Below, one piece after another: positions 8,902 to 17,346 of a DNA stretch of 64,000 nucleotides. Within the stretch, counting starts at the first letter, position 1. The number at the start of each line of letters is the position of its first letter. This DNA is from Variovorax paradoxus (lineage in GTDB: Bacteria > Pseudomonadota > Gammaproteobacteria > Burkholderiales > Burkholderiaceae_C). The DNA lies in NCBI RefSeq assembly GCF_024734665.1, contig NZ_CP102931.1, positions 5,268,001-5,332,000 on the forward strand. Reading direction: 5' to 3'. The notes below the pieces were generated by a model that did not search any database, was not told where the DNA came from, and saw only the letters and a program-made list of their open reading frames with translations. Position numbers and translations under genes: made by a program.

Positions 8902-10811
8902 GCGCGTCTTCTTCGAACAACATTGCCGTGCCCGCACAACCCGAAGGCAAGCCGCTGGTCACGCCGCGCCAGCTCACGCTGGTGTGCGTGGTGCTGCTGG
9001 CGCTGGCCTGGGGCTTCCTGCCCGAGTTCACCGTCTCGGTGCTCAGCAACATTGGCCTCTATGCGCTGGTCGCTGCCGGGCTGGTCATGCTGACCGGCGT
9101 GGGCGGCATGACATCCTTCGGTCAGGCCGCCTTCGTGGGCATGGGCGCGTATGCCACTGCATGGATCTGCACGTCGCCCACCGCCGCCGCGTGGCTGGGC
9201 GGCGCGGTCAGCCCGGCCTTGCTTCCATGGGCCGGCCTGCTGCTTGGGCTGGTGTTCACCTTCGCACTCGCCTGGGCGCTGGGTTCGGTCACGCTCAAGC
9301 TGCAAGGCCACTACCTGCCGCTGTGCACCATCGCCTGGGGCCTGAGCCTGTACTACCTGCTGGGCAACATGGACTTCCTCGGCGGGCAGACCGGCATCAC
9401 CGGCGTGCCGCCGCTGGTGGTGGCCGGCGTGTCGCTGGCCACGCCGCGCATGCTGGGCGTGGTGATCTGGGCGGCGCTGCTGCTGGCGCTGTGGGCGCTG
9501 CACAACCTGCTCGATTCGCGCGAAGGCCGCGCCATCCGCGCGCTCAAGGGCGGGCGGCTCATGGCCGAGTCGATGGGTGTCGACACGGCACGCCACCGCA
9601 TCAAGCTCTTCGTGCTGGCCGCGCTGCTCGCAGCGGTGTCGGGCTGGCTCTACGCGCACCTGCAGCGCTTCGTGAACCCGACGCCCTTCAACCTGAACAT
9701 CGGCATCGAGCTGCTGTTCATGGCGGTGGTCGGCGGTGCCGGCCATCTGTGGGGCGCTGTGCTGGGGGCAACGCTGATCACGCTGCTGAAGGAAAAGCTG
9801 CAGGACATCCTGCCCGCGTTGCTCGGCAGCAGCGGCAACTTCGAAGTGATCGTGTTCGGTCTGCTGATGCTCTTCGTGCTGCAGCGCTTTTCCGATGGTT
9901 TGTGGCCCACGCTGGCGCGCATCGTGCGCCGCTGGGTGCGCGATGACGCGGCGGGCAAGAAAGCCGCAGCAGCAGCGACCGCCAAGGCTCCTACCGTGCA
10001 GCTCGCACAACGCGCCCTGCCACCCAGCGGCGAACTGCTGCTGCAGGCCAGCGACGTGAGCAAGCGTTTCGGCGGCTTGGTCGCCAACAACTCGATCTCG
10101 ATGACGCTGAAGGCCGGCGAGATCCACGCGCTGATCGGCCCGAACGGCGCAGGCAAGAGCACCTTCTTCAACATGATCTCGGGTGTGGACGACCCCACCT
10201 CGGGCGAGGTGAAGCTCGCGGGCCAGTCGATGGCAACGAAGCCGTCGCGCGCCTTTGCCGCACTGGGCCTGGGCCGCACCTTCCAGCACGTGCGCCTGCT
10301 TGGCCAGCGCAGCGTGGTCGAGAACGTAGCGCTCGGCGCCCACCTGCGCGCAAAGCGCGGCTGGCTCGCGGCAATGCTGCGGCTGGACCGCGCCGAAGAA
10401 GCCGCGCTGATGGCCGAAGCCCGCAAGCAGATCGAACGCTGCGGCCTAGGCCCACATGCCGACACGCCAGCCGCATCGCTTTCCTTGGGACAGCAGCGCG
10501 TGGTCGAAATCGCCCGCGCGCTCGCTGGCCAGCCTTCGGTGCTGCTGCTCGACGAACCCGCAGCCGGCCTGCGCCATCTTGAAAAGCGCGCCCTCTCTGT
10601 GCTGCTGAGCCAGCTGCGCGCCGAGGGCCTCGGCATCCTCGTGGTGGAACACGACATGGAGTTCGTGATGAACCTCGCCGACCGCATCACGGTGCTCGAA
10701 TTCGGCACTGTCATCGCCACCGGCACGCCCGCCGAAGTGCAGGCCAACCCGCGCGTGCTCGAAGCCTACCTGGGCGGCGCCGACGACGAACTGCTGGAAG
10801 ACGCACGATGA
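8898..10811 (+). CDS. Fused LivM-type permease and LivG-type ATPase
   Basis: A 637-residue fusion of two subunits that are often separate. Residues about 25-345 are a LivM permease ([19 protein letters not shown] near 71, coupling motif [12 protein letters not shown] near 228). An alanine/lysine-rich linker at about 345-378 leads into a LivG ATPase: Walker A GPNGAGKS at 414-421, signature LSLGQQR, Walker [11 protein letters not shown] and the H-loop VVEHDMEF. No frameshift or internal stop is needed. It overlaps livH and livF by ATGA at both ends. The transporter thus tethers one ATPase to one permease. Confidence 0.9.
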   Translation: MSASSSNNIAVPAQPEGKPLVTPRQLTLVCVVLLALAWGFLPEFTVSVLSNIGLYALVAAGLVMLTGVGGMTSFGQAAFVGMGAYATAWICTSPTAAAWLGGAVSPALLPWAGLLLGLVFTFALAWALGSVTLKLQGHYLPLCTIAWGLSLYYLLGNMDFLGGQTGITGVPPLVVAGVSLATPRMLGVVIWAALLLALWALHNLLDSREGRAIRALKGGRLMAESMGVDTARHRIKLFVLAALLAAVSGWLYAHLQRFVNPTPFNLNIGIELLFMAVVGGAGHLWGAVLGATLITLLKEKLQDILPALLGSSGNFEVIVFGLLMLFVLQRFSDGLWPTLARIVRRWVRDDAAGKKAAAAATAKAPTVQLAQRALPPSGELLLQASDVSKRFGGLVANNSISMTLKAGEIHALIGPNGAGKSTFFNMISGVDDPTSGEVKLAGQSMATKPSRAFAALGLGRTFQHVRLLGQRSVVENVALGAHLRAKRGWLAAMLRLDRAEEAALMAEARKQIERCGLGPHADTPAASLSLGQQRVVEIARALAGQPSVLLLDEPAAGLRHLEKRALSVLLSQLRAEGLGILVVEHDMEFVMNLADRITVLEFGTVIATGTPAEVQANPRVLEAYLGGADDELLEDAR

Positions 10812-11539
10812 GCCATCCTTTGCTTCAACTCGAGGACTTCTGCGTCGCCTACCGCACCGTGGAAGCGGTGCACAACGTGCGCCTGCAGGTAAACGAAGGC
10901 GAGATCGTCACCGTGATCGGCCCCAACGGCGCGGGCAAGACCACGCTGCTGTGCGCGGCCATGGGCCTGCTGCAATCCACCGGCCGGCTCTCGCTGGGCG
11001 GCGAGCGCATCGCGCGCCCCGGCGTCGAGACGATGGTGGCGCGCGGCGTGGCGCTGGTGCCGGAGCGGCGCGAGCTGTTCGGCGAGATGTCGGTCGAAGA
11101 CAACCTGCTGCTCGGCGGCTTCTACCAGTGGCGCAAGGGCAAGCGCGACCAGCGCGCGCGCATGGACGAGATCTTCGAGATCTTCCCGCGCCTGCGCGAG
11201 CGCCGCCCGCAGATGGCATCGACGCTCTCCGGCGGCGAACGCCAGATGCTGGCCATCGGCCGCGCGCTGATGGCGCGGCCCCGCCTGCTGATGCTCGACG
11301 AACCATCGCTCGGCCTTGCACCGCTGGTGGTGCGCGAAGTGCTGCGCGTGGTGTCGCAACTGCGCAGCCATGGCGTGTCGGTGCTGCTGGTGGAGCAGAA
11401 CGCCCGCGCCGCACTGCAGGTAGCCGACCGCGCCTACGTGCTCGAAATGGGCGCCGTGGCGCTCGAGGGCAAGGCGCGCGACCTGCTGCACGACCAACGA
11501 ATCATCGACACCTACCTGGGCATCGGCAAGAAGGACTGA
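10808..11539 (+). CDS. ABC transporter ATP-binding protein, LivF type
   Basis: A 243-residue ATPase. Walker A GPNGAGKTT near residue 38, signature LSGGERQ near 139, Walker B LLMLDEPSLGLAP and the His switch region VEQNARAAL are all present, giving a complete nucleotide-binding domain of the LivF subgroup. It is the partner ATPase for the LivM-LivG fusion encoded upstream (ATGA overlap) and should power uptake by the same importer. It is separated from paaZ by 42 bases. Confidence 0.9.
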   Translation: MSHPLLQLEDFCVAYRTVEAVHNVRLQVNEGEIVTVIGPNGAGKTTLLCAAMGLLQSTGRLSLGGERIARPGVETMVARGVALVPERRELFGEMSVEDNLLLGGFYQWRKGKRDQRARMDEIFEIFPRLRERRPQMASTLSGGERQMLAIGRALMARPRLLMLDEPSLGLAPLVVREVLRVVSQLRSHGVSVLLVEQNARAALQVADRAYVLEMGAVALEGKARDLLHDQRIIDTYLGIGKKD

Positions 11540-11581
11540 CCCAGTCTTCGACCCGGCGCCATTGACCAAAGGACACGCACC

Positions 11582-13654
11582 ATGACCACCACCCTCCAAA
11601 GCTACATCGCCGGCCGCTGGATCGGCCAGCAGGCCGCGCAGCAATTGCGCAGCGCCGTCAACGGCCAGCCCGTGGCAAGCACGCACGCCGAGGCCATCGA
11701 CTTCGCCGAAGCATTGGCCTACGCGCGCCGCACCGGCATTCCCGCGCTGATGGCGCTCGACTTCCAGCAGCGCGCCGAACGCCTGAAGGCGCTGGCCAAG
11801 TACCTGGCCGCGAACAAGGAAACGCTCTACGCCGTCTCGGCCCACACGGGTGCGACGCGCGCCGACAGCTGGATCGACATCGAGGGCGGCGCGGGCACGC
11901 TGAGCGCTTACGCCAGCATCGGCACCAACGAGCTGCCCTCGGGCAACCTCGTGCACGAAGGCCCGGCCTTTCCGCTCGGCAAGAAGGGCGGCTTCGCAGG
12001 CACGCACATCCTGGTGCCGCGCGGTGGCGTGGCAGTGCACATCGACGCGTTCAACTTTCCCATCTGGGGCCTGCTCGAGAAGTTCGCGCCCAGCTTCCTC
12101 GCGGGCATGCCCTGCATCGGCAAGCCGGCCACGGCCACCAGCTACCTCACCGAAGCGCTGATGCGCCTCATCGTGCAGTCGGGCATCCTGCCCGCGGGCA
12201 GCCTGCAACTGGTCATCGGCAGCACGGGCGACCTGCTCGACCGGCTCGAAGGCCCCGACGTGGTGACCTTCACCGGCTCGGCCGACACCGCGGCCAAGCT
12301 GCGCGTGCACCCGAACATCGTGCGCCAGTCGATCCCGTTCAACGCCGAGGCCGACTCGCTGAACTGCGCGATCCTCGCGCCCGACGTAACGCCCGACGAC
12401 GAGGAGTTCGATCTCTTCGTGAAGGAAGTGGCGCGCGAGATGACCACCAAGGCCGGCCAGAAGTGCACGGCCATCCGCCGCGCGATCGTGCCGCGCCAGC
12501 ACCTCGATGCGGTGGCCGAGCGCCTGCGTGCGCGGCTCGCGAAAACTGTCGTCGGCGATCCGTCGCGCGAAGAAGTGCGCATGGGCGCCCTCGCCTCGCG
12601 CGACCAGCAGGCCGATGTGGCCGAGCGCGTGGCCACGCTGCTGAAGGGCGCGGAGCTGGTGTACGGCGAGCGCGACGGCTTCTCGCCGGTGGGCGACGGC
12701 GTGAGCGAAGGTGCGTTCTTCGCGCCCACGCTGCTGCTGAGCCGCAAGCCGCTCGAACACGACGCTGCGCACGACGTAGAAGCCTTCGGCCCCGTCAGCA
12801 CGCTGATGCCCTATGACGGCATCGACGAGGCGCTGGCACTGGCCGCGCGCGGCCGTGGCAGCCTGGTGGGCACGCTGGTCACGCGCGACCCGGCCATCGC
12901 GGCCAAGGCAATTCCGGTTGCTGCCGCATGGCATGGCCGCCTGCTGGTGCTCGACCGCGAGGCCGCGGCCGAGTCGACCGGCCACGGCTCGCCGCTGCCG
13001 CAGCTCAAGCACGGCGGCCCTGGCCGCGCGGGCGGCGGCGAAGAACTCGGCGGCCTGCGCGCCGTGAAGCACTACCTGCAGCGCGCCGCCGTGCAGGGCT
13101 CGCCCACCATGCTGGCCGCCATCACCGGCGAGCACGTGCGCGGCGCGGCCGTGCGCGAGAGCGATGTGCACCCCTTCCGCCGCTACTTCGAAGACCTGCG
13201 CATCGGCGACTCGCTGCTCACGCACCGCCGCACTGTCGGAGAGGCCGACATCGTGGCCTTCGGCGGCATCTCGGGCGACTACTTCTACATGCACTTCGAC
13301 GAGGTGGCCGCGAAGCAATCGCCCTTCGGCAAGCGCATCGCGCACGGGTACTTCGTGCTATCGGCAGCGGCTGGCCTCTTCGTGTCGCCTTCGCCGGGCC
13401 CGGTGCTGGCCAACTACGGCCTCGACACGCTGCGCTTCACCAAGCCCGTGGGCATCGGCGACACCATCCAGGCGCGCCTGACCTGCAAGCGCAAGATCGA
13501 CCGCAACAAGAAGGACGCGAGCGGCCAGGGCCAGGGCGTGGTGGCATGGGATGTGGAGGTGACGAACCAGGACGGCGAGCTGGTCGCCAGCTACGATATC
13601 CTGACGCTCGTTTCCAAGAAGCCCGAAACCACCTCCACTCCAGCCTCTACCTGA
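11582..13654 (+). CDS. paaZ: Oxepin-CoA hydrolase / 3-oxo-5,6-dehydrosuberyl-CoA semialdehyde dehydrogenase
   Basis: A 690-residue bifunctional ring-opening enzyme. The N-terminal aldehyde dehydrogenase domain has the catalytic Cys at residue 295 (AGQKCTAI) and the general base Glu at 256 (FNAEAD), the same numbers as in the E. coli protein. The C-terminal MaoC-like hydratase begins near residue 530 and carries GDYFYMHFDEVAAKQ and FGKRIAHGYF. It opens the oxepin ring and oxidises the aldehyde to an oxo-CoA ready for beta-oxidation. Its stop shares one base with the next start. Confidence 0.95.
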   Translation: MTTTLQSYIAGRWIGQQAAQQLRSAVNGQPVASTHAEAIDFAEALAYARRTGIPALMALDFQQRAERLKALAKYLAANKETLYAVSAHTGATRADSWIDIEGGAGTLSAYASIGTNELPSGNLVHEGPAFPLGKKGGFAGTHILVPRGGVAVHIDAFNFPIWGLLEKFAPSFLAGMPCIGKPATATSYLTEALMRLIVQSGILPAGSLQLVIGSTGDLLDRLEGPDVVTFTGSADTAAKLRVHPNIVRQSIPFNAEADSLNCAILAPDVTPDDEEFDLFVKEVAREMTTKAGQKCTAIRRAIVPRQHLDAVAERLRARLAKTVVGDPSREEVRMGALASRDQQADVAERVATLLKGAELVYGERDGFSPVGDGVSEGAFFAPTLLLSRKPLEHDAAHDVEAFGPVSTLMPYDGIDEALALAARGRGSLVGTLVTRDPAIAAKAIPVAAAWHGRLLVLDREAAAESTGHGSPLPQLKHGGPGRAGGGEELGGLRAVKHYLQRAAVQGSPTMLAAITGEHVRGAAVRESDVHPFRRYFEDLRIGDSLLTHRRTVGEADIVAFGGISGDYFYMHFDEVAAKQSPFGKRIAHGYFVLSAAAGLFVSPSPGPVLANYGLDTLRFTKPVGIGDTIQARLTCKRKIDRNKKDASGQGQGVVAWDVEVTNQDGELVASYDILTLVSKKPETTSTPAST

Positions 13655-14412
13655 TGTTCGATCTCACTGGCAAAGTCGCGCTCGTCACGGGCGGCAACGG
13701 GGGCATCGGCCTCGGCATGGCGCAGGGCCTTGCCAAGGCCGGCGCGCGTGTCATCGTCGCCGCGCGCAATGCGCAGAAGTCGGCCGCTGCCGTCGAAGCG
13801 CTGAAGGCGCTGGGCAGCGACAGCTTCGCACTCGAAGCCGACGTGAGCGACGAAGCCTCGGTGCAGAAGCTGTTCGACGATGCCGCCGCGCGCTGCGGCC
13901 GGCTCGACATCCTCGTCAACAACGCCGGCACCAACATACGCAAGCCGGTCGACCAGCTCTCGCTGGACGAGTGGCACAAGGTGATGAACACCAACCTTAC
14001 CAGCGCCTTCCTGTGCAGCCGCGCCGCGCACCCGCACCTGAAGGCTGCGGGCGGCGGCAAGATCATCAACATCGGCTCGATGATGTCGATCTTCGGTGCG
14101 GCCTACGCACCGGCCTATGCCGCGAGCAAGGCCGGCATCGTGCAACTCACCAAGTCGACGGCGCTCTCGTGGGCGGCCGACAACATCCAGGTCAACGCGA
14201 TCCTGCCGGGCTGGTTCGAAACCGAACTGACCGACGGCGCGCGCAGCCAGGTTCCGGGCCTGTACGAGCGGGTGAAGGCCCGCGCCGCCGCCGGCCGCTG
14301 GGGCCAGCCGGCCGACATTGCCGGCACCGCCGTGTTCCTCGCGAGCCCTGCGTCTGACTACGTGACGGGCACGGCCATTCCCGTCGACGGCGGGTTTTCC
14401 ATCTCGGGCTGA
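13654..14412 (+). CDS. SDR-family NAD(P)-dependent oxidoreductase
   Basis: A 252-residue classical short-chain dehydrogenase. Visible motifs are the cofactor loop TGGNGGIG (residues 13-20), NNAG near 89, the catalytic Ser in IGSMMS, and YAASK. It ends PVDGGFSISG, as in glucose-dehydrogenase-like and 3-oxoacyl-reductase-like members. The ATG overlaps the paaZ stop (TGATG), so it is the last gene of the paa transcript. It may act on a hydroxyacyl/oxoacyl intermediate, but paaH-like function is normally done by another family, so the substrate is unknown. Confidence 0.85.
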   Translation: MFDLTGKVALVTGGNGGIGLGMAQGLAKAGARVIVAARNAQKSAAAVEALKALGSDSFALEADVSDEASVQKLFDDAAARCGRLDILVNNAGTNIRKPVDQLSLDEWHKVMNTNLTSAFLCSRAAHPHLKAAGGGKIINIGSMMSIFGAAYAPAYAASKAGIVQLTKSTALSWAADNIQVNAILPGWFETELTDGARSQVPGLYERVKARAAAGRWGQPADIAGTAVFLASPASDYVTGTAIPVDGGFSISG

Positions 14413-14441
14413 AGCCCGCGGGCCGTGTAAATTCGCCCGCC

Positions 14442-15002
14442 ATGCTCTTCTGGATCCAGATCTTCCTTTTCGTCGCCGGCACGGCCGCGCTGCTGTACGT
14501 GTCGCGCGGCCCTCTGAGCCAGCCCGGCTCGCACGGTTTTTACCGCTTCTTCGCATGGGAATGCATGCTGGTGCTGATCGTCGTGAACCTGCCCATGTGG
14601 CACGACGATCCGTTCTCGCCGAAGCAGATCGTCTCGTCGCTCTTCTTCGTGCTGTCGATCTGGCTGCCGATCCACGCGGTGCGGCTGCTCAAGGCGCAGG
14701 GCAAGCCGACCGAGGCGCGCAGCGACGACCCCGCGCTGTACGGCTTCGAGAAAACCTCGACTATCGTCAGCACCGGCGCCTTCCGCTATATCCGCCACCC
14801 GATGTACACGGCGCTGATGCTGCTGGCCTGGGGCGCTTTTCTCAAGCAGTTCACCTGGCTCACGCTGGCGCTGGTGCTCGCGGCCACGGTGCTGCTGTTT
14901 CTGACGGCGCTGCGCGACGAGCAGGAGTGCATCGCGCACTTCGGCGATGACTACCGTGCTTACATGCGGGGTACGCGGCGGTTCATTCCGTTTGTGCTCT
15001 AG
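14442..15002 (+). CDS. Isoprenylcysteine methyltransferase-like membrane protein
   Basis: A 186-residue protein with about five hydrophobic segments and the signature of the ICMT/phospholipid methyltransferase superfamily near the end (AFRYIRHPMYTALML, then EERC-like position DEQECIAHFGDDYRAYM and RRFIPF). Proteins of this fold methylate lipids or lipidic termini using S-adenosylmethionine, but many bacterial members have no known substrate. It starts 29 bases after the SDR gene and could be read through from the paa operon or belong to the envelope genes downstream. Confidence 0.8.
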   Translation: MLFWIQIFLFVAGTAALLYVSRGPLSQPGSHGFYRFFAWECMLVLIVVNLPMWHDDPFSPKQIVSSLFFVLSIWLPIHAVRLLKAQGKPTEARSDDPALYGFEKTSTIVSTGAFRYIRHPMYTALMLLAWGAFLKQFTWLTLALVLAATVLLFLTALRDEQECIAHFGDDYRAYMRGTRRFIPFVL

Positions 15003-15004
15003 GG

Positions 15005-15072
15005 CTGTTCACACGCACGTCATCCACAACCTTGCGGGATGCTGACCCGCCCGATCAGGTTCTGTTCACACG
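15005..15072. repeat. Direct repeat CTGTTCACACG with central hairpin
   Basis: The 11-base word CTGTTCACACG occurs at 15005-15015 and again at 15062-15072 on the same strand, 57 bases apart. Between them GCGGG-ATGCTGA-CCCGC (15034-15050) can fold as a short hairpin. The block is the whole gap before the envelope-modification genes, so it could hold a terminator for the methyltransferase-like gene and binding sites for a regulator. There is no T-run after the hairpin. No known motif was recognised. Confidence 0.4.
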
Positions 15073-15091
15073 GCACTCCTAATATCCGCGC

Positions 15092-15541
15092 ATGCTGCTC
15101 GCACGCGTTCGCCGTTTCGCTGAAGCGCACTACAAGGCGTGGTGCGTTGCGGGCACTCTGCTGATCTTTCTGCAGCCCTTCATCGCGGTGCATTTCCGCT
15201 GCGACGGGCTGGAAGACGAGCCGATGCTGCGCTTGCGTAACCTCAGCGAAACCACGCAGTTCGAAGCCGACGATCGCGCGGATCATCCGTCCGACCGCGA
15301 GACGACGGTGTTCACCCAGGCGCCGGCGAGCATCGATCACCCCGATGCCTTCAAGCTCGGGCTGAACACGCTGATGGCGATGGTGCTGGCACTGCTGCCG
15401 CTGGCCGTGGCTGTCGCGCGGCTGGTGGTGCCCATCGTGCGCGAAGCGCCCGAGCACGTGCCGCCGCACGGCGGTGCTCCGCCTCTCTCGCAGCCCTGGC
15501 GGCTTCTGCCGCCCACTGCTGCACCACCTTCCGGGATCTGA
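15092..15541 (+). CDS. Hypothetical membrane protein
   Basis: A 149-residue predicted protein not recognised as a known family. It has a hydrophobic segment near residues 14-34 (WCVAGTLLIFLQPFIAVHF), a polar, acidic middle with no obvious motif, and a second hydrophobic segment near 92-112, then a proline-rich tail. It may be a two-pass inner-membrane protein. No good ribosome-binding site precedes the ATG. It precedes the PAP2 gene by 159 bases in which no gene is seen. Its reality rests on length, direction and membrane pattern only. Confidence 0.5.
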   Translation: MLLARVRRFAEAHYKAWCVAGTLLIFLQPFIAVHFRCDGLEDEPMLRLRNLSETTQFEADDRADHPSDRETTVFTQAPASIDHPDAFKLGLNTLMAMVLALLPLAVAVARLVVPIVREAPEHVPPHGGAPPLSQPWRLLPPTAAPPSGI

Positions 15542-15700
15542 GACACGACGCCTCGCGCGTCTGGTGGTCCGCTGCTTCGCGCTGCGGGCTCCTGCGTCCC
15601 TCTCGAAAGGTTTGACCATGTCCGGATTTTTCTGGTGCGCGCGCCGCACCGGGTGCTGTCGCACGCCTATTGTTTTCTTCAGCTTGCCGAAGGTGGCGCC

Positions 15701-16297
15701 ATGAACGCGCTGAACCTCACACTCTTTCAATGGCTCACGGCCGGCAGCCAGCCGACGCCGTGGGTGCTGTCGGTTGCATCGGCCTTCGCGCTCTGGGGCA
15801 GTTGGCTGTGCGCGGCCGTGCTCGTCGTGGCGCTGTGGCGGCATCACGCCGACCGGGCCTACCTTTGCATCGTGGCAGCGCTCGCGGGCTTCGCCTCGAT
15901 GGCCTCGCACGCGATTGCGCTGTCGCTCAACGCGCCGCGGCCCTTCATGCTGGGGCTGGCGCCGTCGTACATCGAGCATGCAGGCCGCGGCTCGCTGCCC
16001 AGCACGCACGCGACGGTGATGTTCATGGTGGCGCTGGCCTTCCTGCTGCGCCCCAGCCTACGCAGGCTGAGCGTGCCGCTGCTGGTGCTGGCAGCCGTCA
16101 CCGGATGGGCGCGCGTGTACGTGGGCGTTCATTTTCCGCTCGACATCGCCGCCGGCCTGCTGCTCGCGGTCGCGATCGCAGGGCTGCTCGCCGCAGCGCA
16201 ATGGCTCGCGCACCGGTTCATTTCTTTTCCGGCGTCGCACGCTGGCCGCACGCGCGACGACAAGACAGCGGCCGCTTCTTTCTGGAGGCATCCATGA
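15701..16297 (+). CDS. PAP2-family membrane phosphatase
   Basis: A 198-residue lipid phosphatase-like protein with about six membrane segments. The three PAP2 motifs are present in altered form: LNAPRP near residue 71 (the Lys of the KX6RP motif is Ala here), SLPSTHA near 95 and ARVYVGVHFPLD near 135 with the catalytic His and Asp kept. Members act on undecaprenyl pyrophosphate, lipid A phosphates or phosphatidate. The ATGA overlap with the glycosyltransferase gene suggests a role in recycling the carrier or in dephosphorylating lipid A before sugar addition. Confidence 0.85.
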   Translation: MNALNLTLFQWLTAGSQPTPWVLSVASAFALWGSWLCAAVLVVALWRHHADRAYLCIVAALAGFASMASHAIALSLNAPRPFMLGLAPSYIEHAGRGSLPSTHATVMFMVALAFLLRPSLRRLSVPLLVLAAVTGWARVYVGVHFPLDIAAGLLLAVAIAGLLAAAQWLAHRFISFPASHAGRTRDDKTAAASFWRHP

Positions 16298-17346
16298 TCT
16301 CCCCGACCAACGCCAGCAGGCATTCGCGCGCACCGGCCAGGCTGCCGCAGGCCGAGGTTCCTGCGCCACGCACGGCCACGCCTTTCACCCCACCGGCCGG
16401 AGCGCGCAGCATCTCCTGTGTGATCCCCTGCTTCAACGAGGCGGCCAACCTGCGGCACCTGCTGCCGCTGCTCGAAGACATCCTCTGGGCGACGCACATG
16501 CACTGGGAGATCATCGTGGTGGACGACGGCAGCACCGACGACACCGCTGCGGTAGCAGAGGCGTGGTGCGAGCTCTCGGGCTTTCGCTGCATCTCGCTGT
16601 CGCGCAACTTCGGCAAGGAGGCCGCGCTCACAGCAGGCCTCGCAGCGGCCACGGGCGACGCGGTGGTGCTGCTCGACGGCGACCTGCAGCACTCGCCGCA
16701 ACTCATCCACACGATGGTCGCACAGTGGGTGGCCGGCGCGGAGGTGGTGTACGCAGTGCGCGAGGAGCGCAGCGATGAAAGCCGCTTCAAGCAACTCGGC
16801 AGCCGGCTCTTCTACAGCCTCGTCAATTCGTCGGACCGCTTTGCCGTCCCCAAGGATGCGGGCGACTTCCGGCTGATGGACCGCAAGGTGGTCGATGCGC
16901 TCATGAGCCTGCCCGAGCGCAGCCGCTTCATGAAGGGGCTGTACGCCTGGGTAGGCTTTCGCGCGGTGGCGCTGCCCTACACGCCCGCGCCACGCGCGGA
17001 AGGCAGCAGCACGTTCAACGCACGCCGGCTGGTGCGCCTGGCCATCGACGGGCTCACCGCCTTCACCACCTGGCCGCTGCGCATGGTCAGCGTGGTGGGC
17101 CTGCTGCTGGCGTTGCCGGCCTTCGGTTACGGTGCTTTCGTGGCAATCGACCACCTGCTGTACGGCAACACCATCTCGGGCTGGACCACCATCGTCGTGA
17201 GCCTGATGTTCTTCATCGGCATCCAGATGATCTCTACCGGCATCGTGGGCGAATACATCGCGCGCATCTACGAGGAGGTCAAGGGCCGTCCGCTGTACGT
17301 GGTGCGCGAAGAGCACGGCACGGGAATCGAGACCGGCAAGCCATGA
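16294..17346 (+). CDS. ArnC-like polyprenyl-phosphate glycosyltransferase
   Basis: A 350-residue family-2 glycosyltransferase. The GT-A core is visible from residue 45: CVIPCFNEAANL, VVDDGSTDDT, FGKEAALTAGL and the DXD-type LLDGDLQHSP. Two C-terminal membrane segments follow (near 265-290 and 300-325). Such enzymes load a sugar from a nucleotide donor onto undecaprenyl phosphate. It overlaps the PAP2 gene and the ArnT-like gene by ATGA, so the group is one operon. The start at 16294 has TGGAGGCA just upstream. An N-terminal Pro/Ala-rich extension of about 40 residues precedes the core. Confidence 0.9.
   Translation: MISPTNASRHSRAPARLPQAEVPAPRTATPFTPPAGARSISCVIPCFNEAANLRHLLPLLEDILWATHMHWEIIVVDDGSTDDTAAVAEAWCELSGFRCISLSRNFGKEAALTAGLAAATGDAVVLLDGDLQHSPQLIHTMVAQWVAGAEVVYAVREERSDESRFKQLGSRLFYSLVNSSDRFAVPKDAGDFRLMDRKVVDALMSLPERSRFMKGLYAWVGFRAVALPYTPAPRAEGSSTFNARRLVRLAIDGLTAFTTWPLRMVSVVGLLLALPAFGYGAFVAIDHLLYGNTISGWTTIVVSLMFFIGIQMISTGIVGEYIARIYEEVKGRPLYVVREEHGTGIETGKP

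Noticed and set aside
15474..15704. 76-codon plus-strand frame before the PAP2 gene
   Set aside because: It overlaps both neighbours out of frame, is Arg/Ser/Cys-rich and has no start signal.
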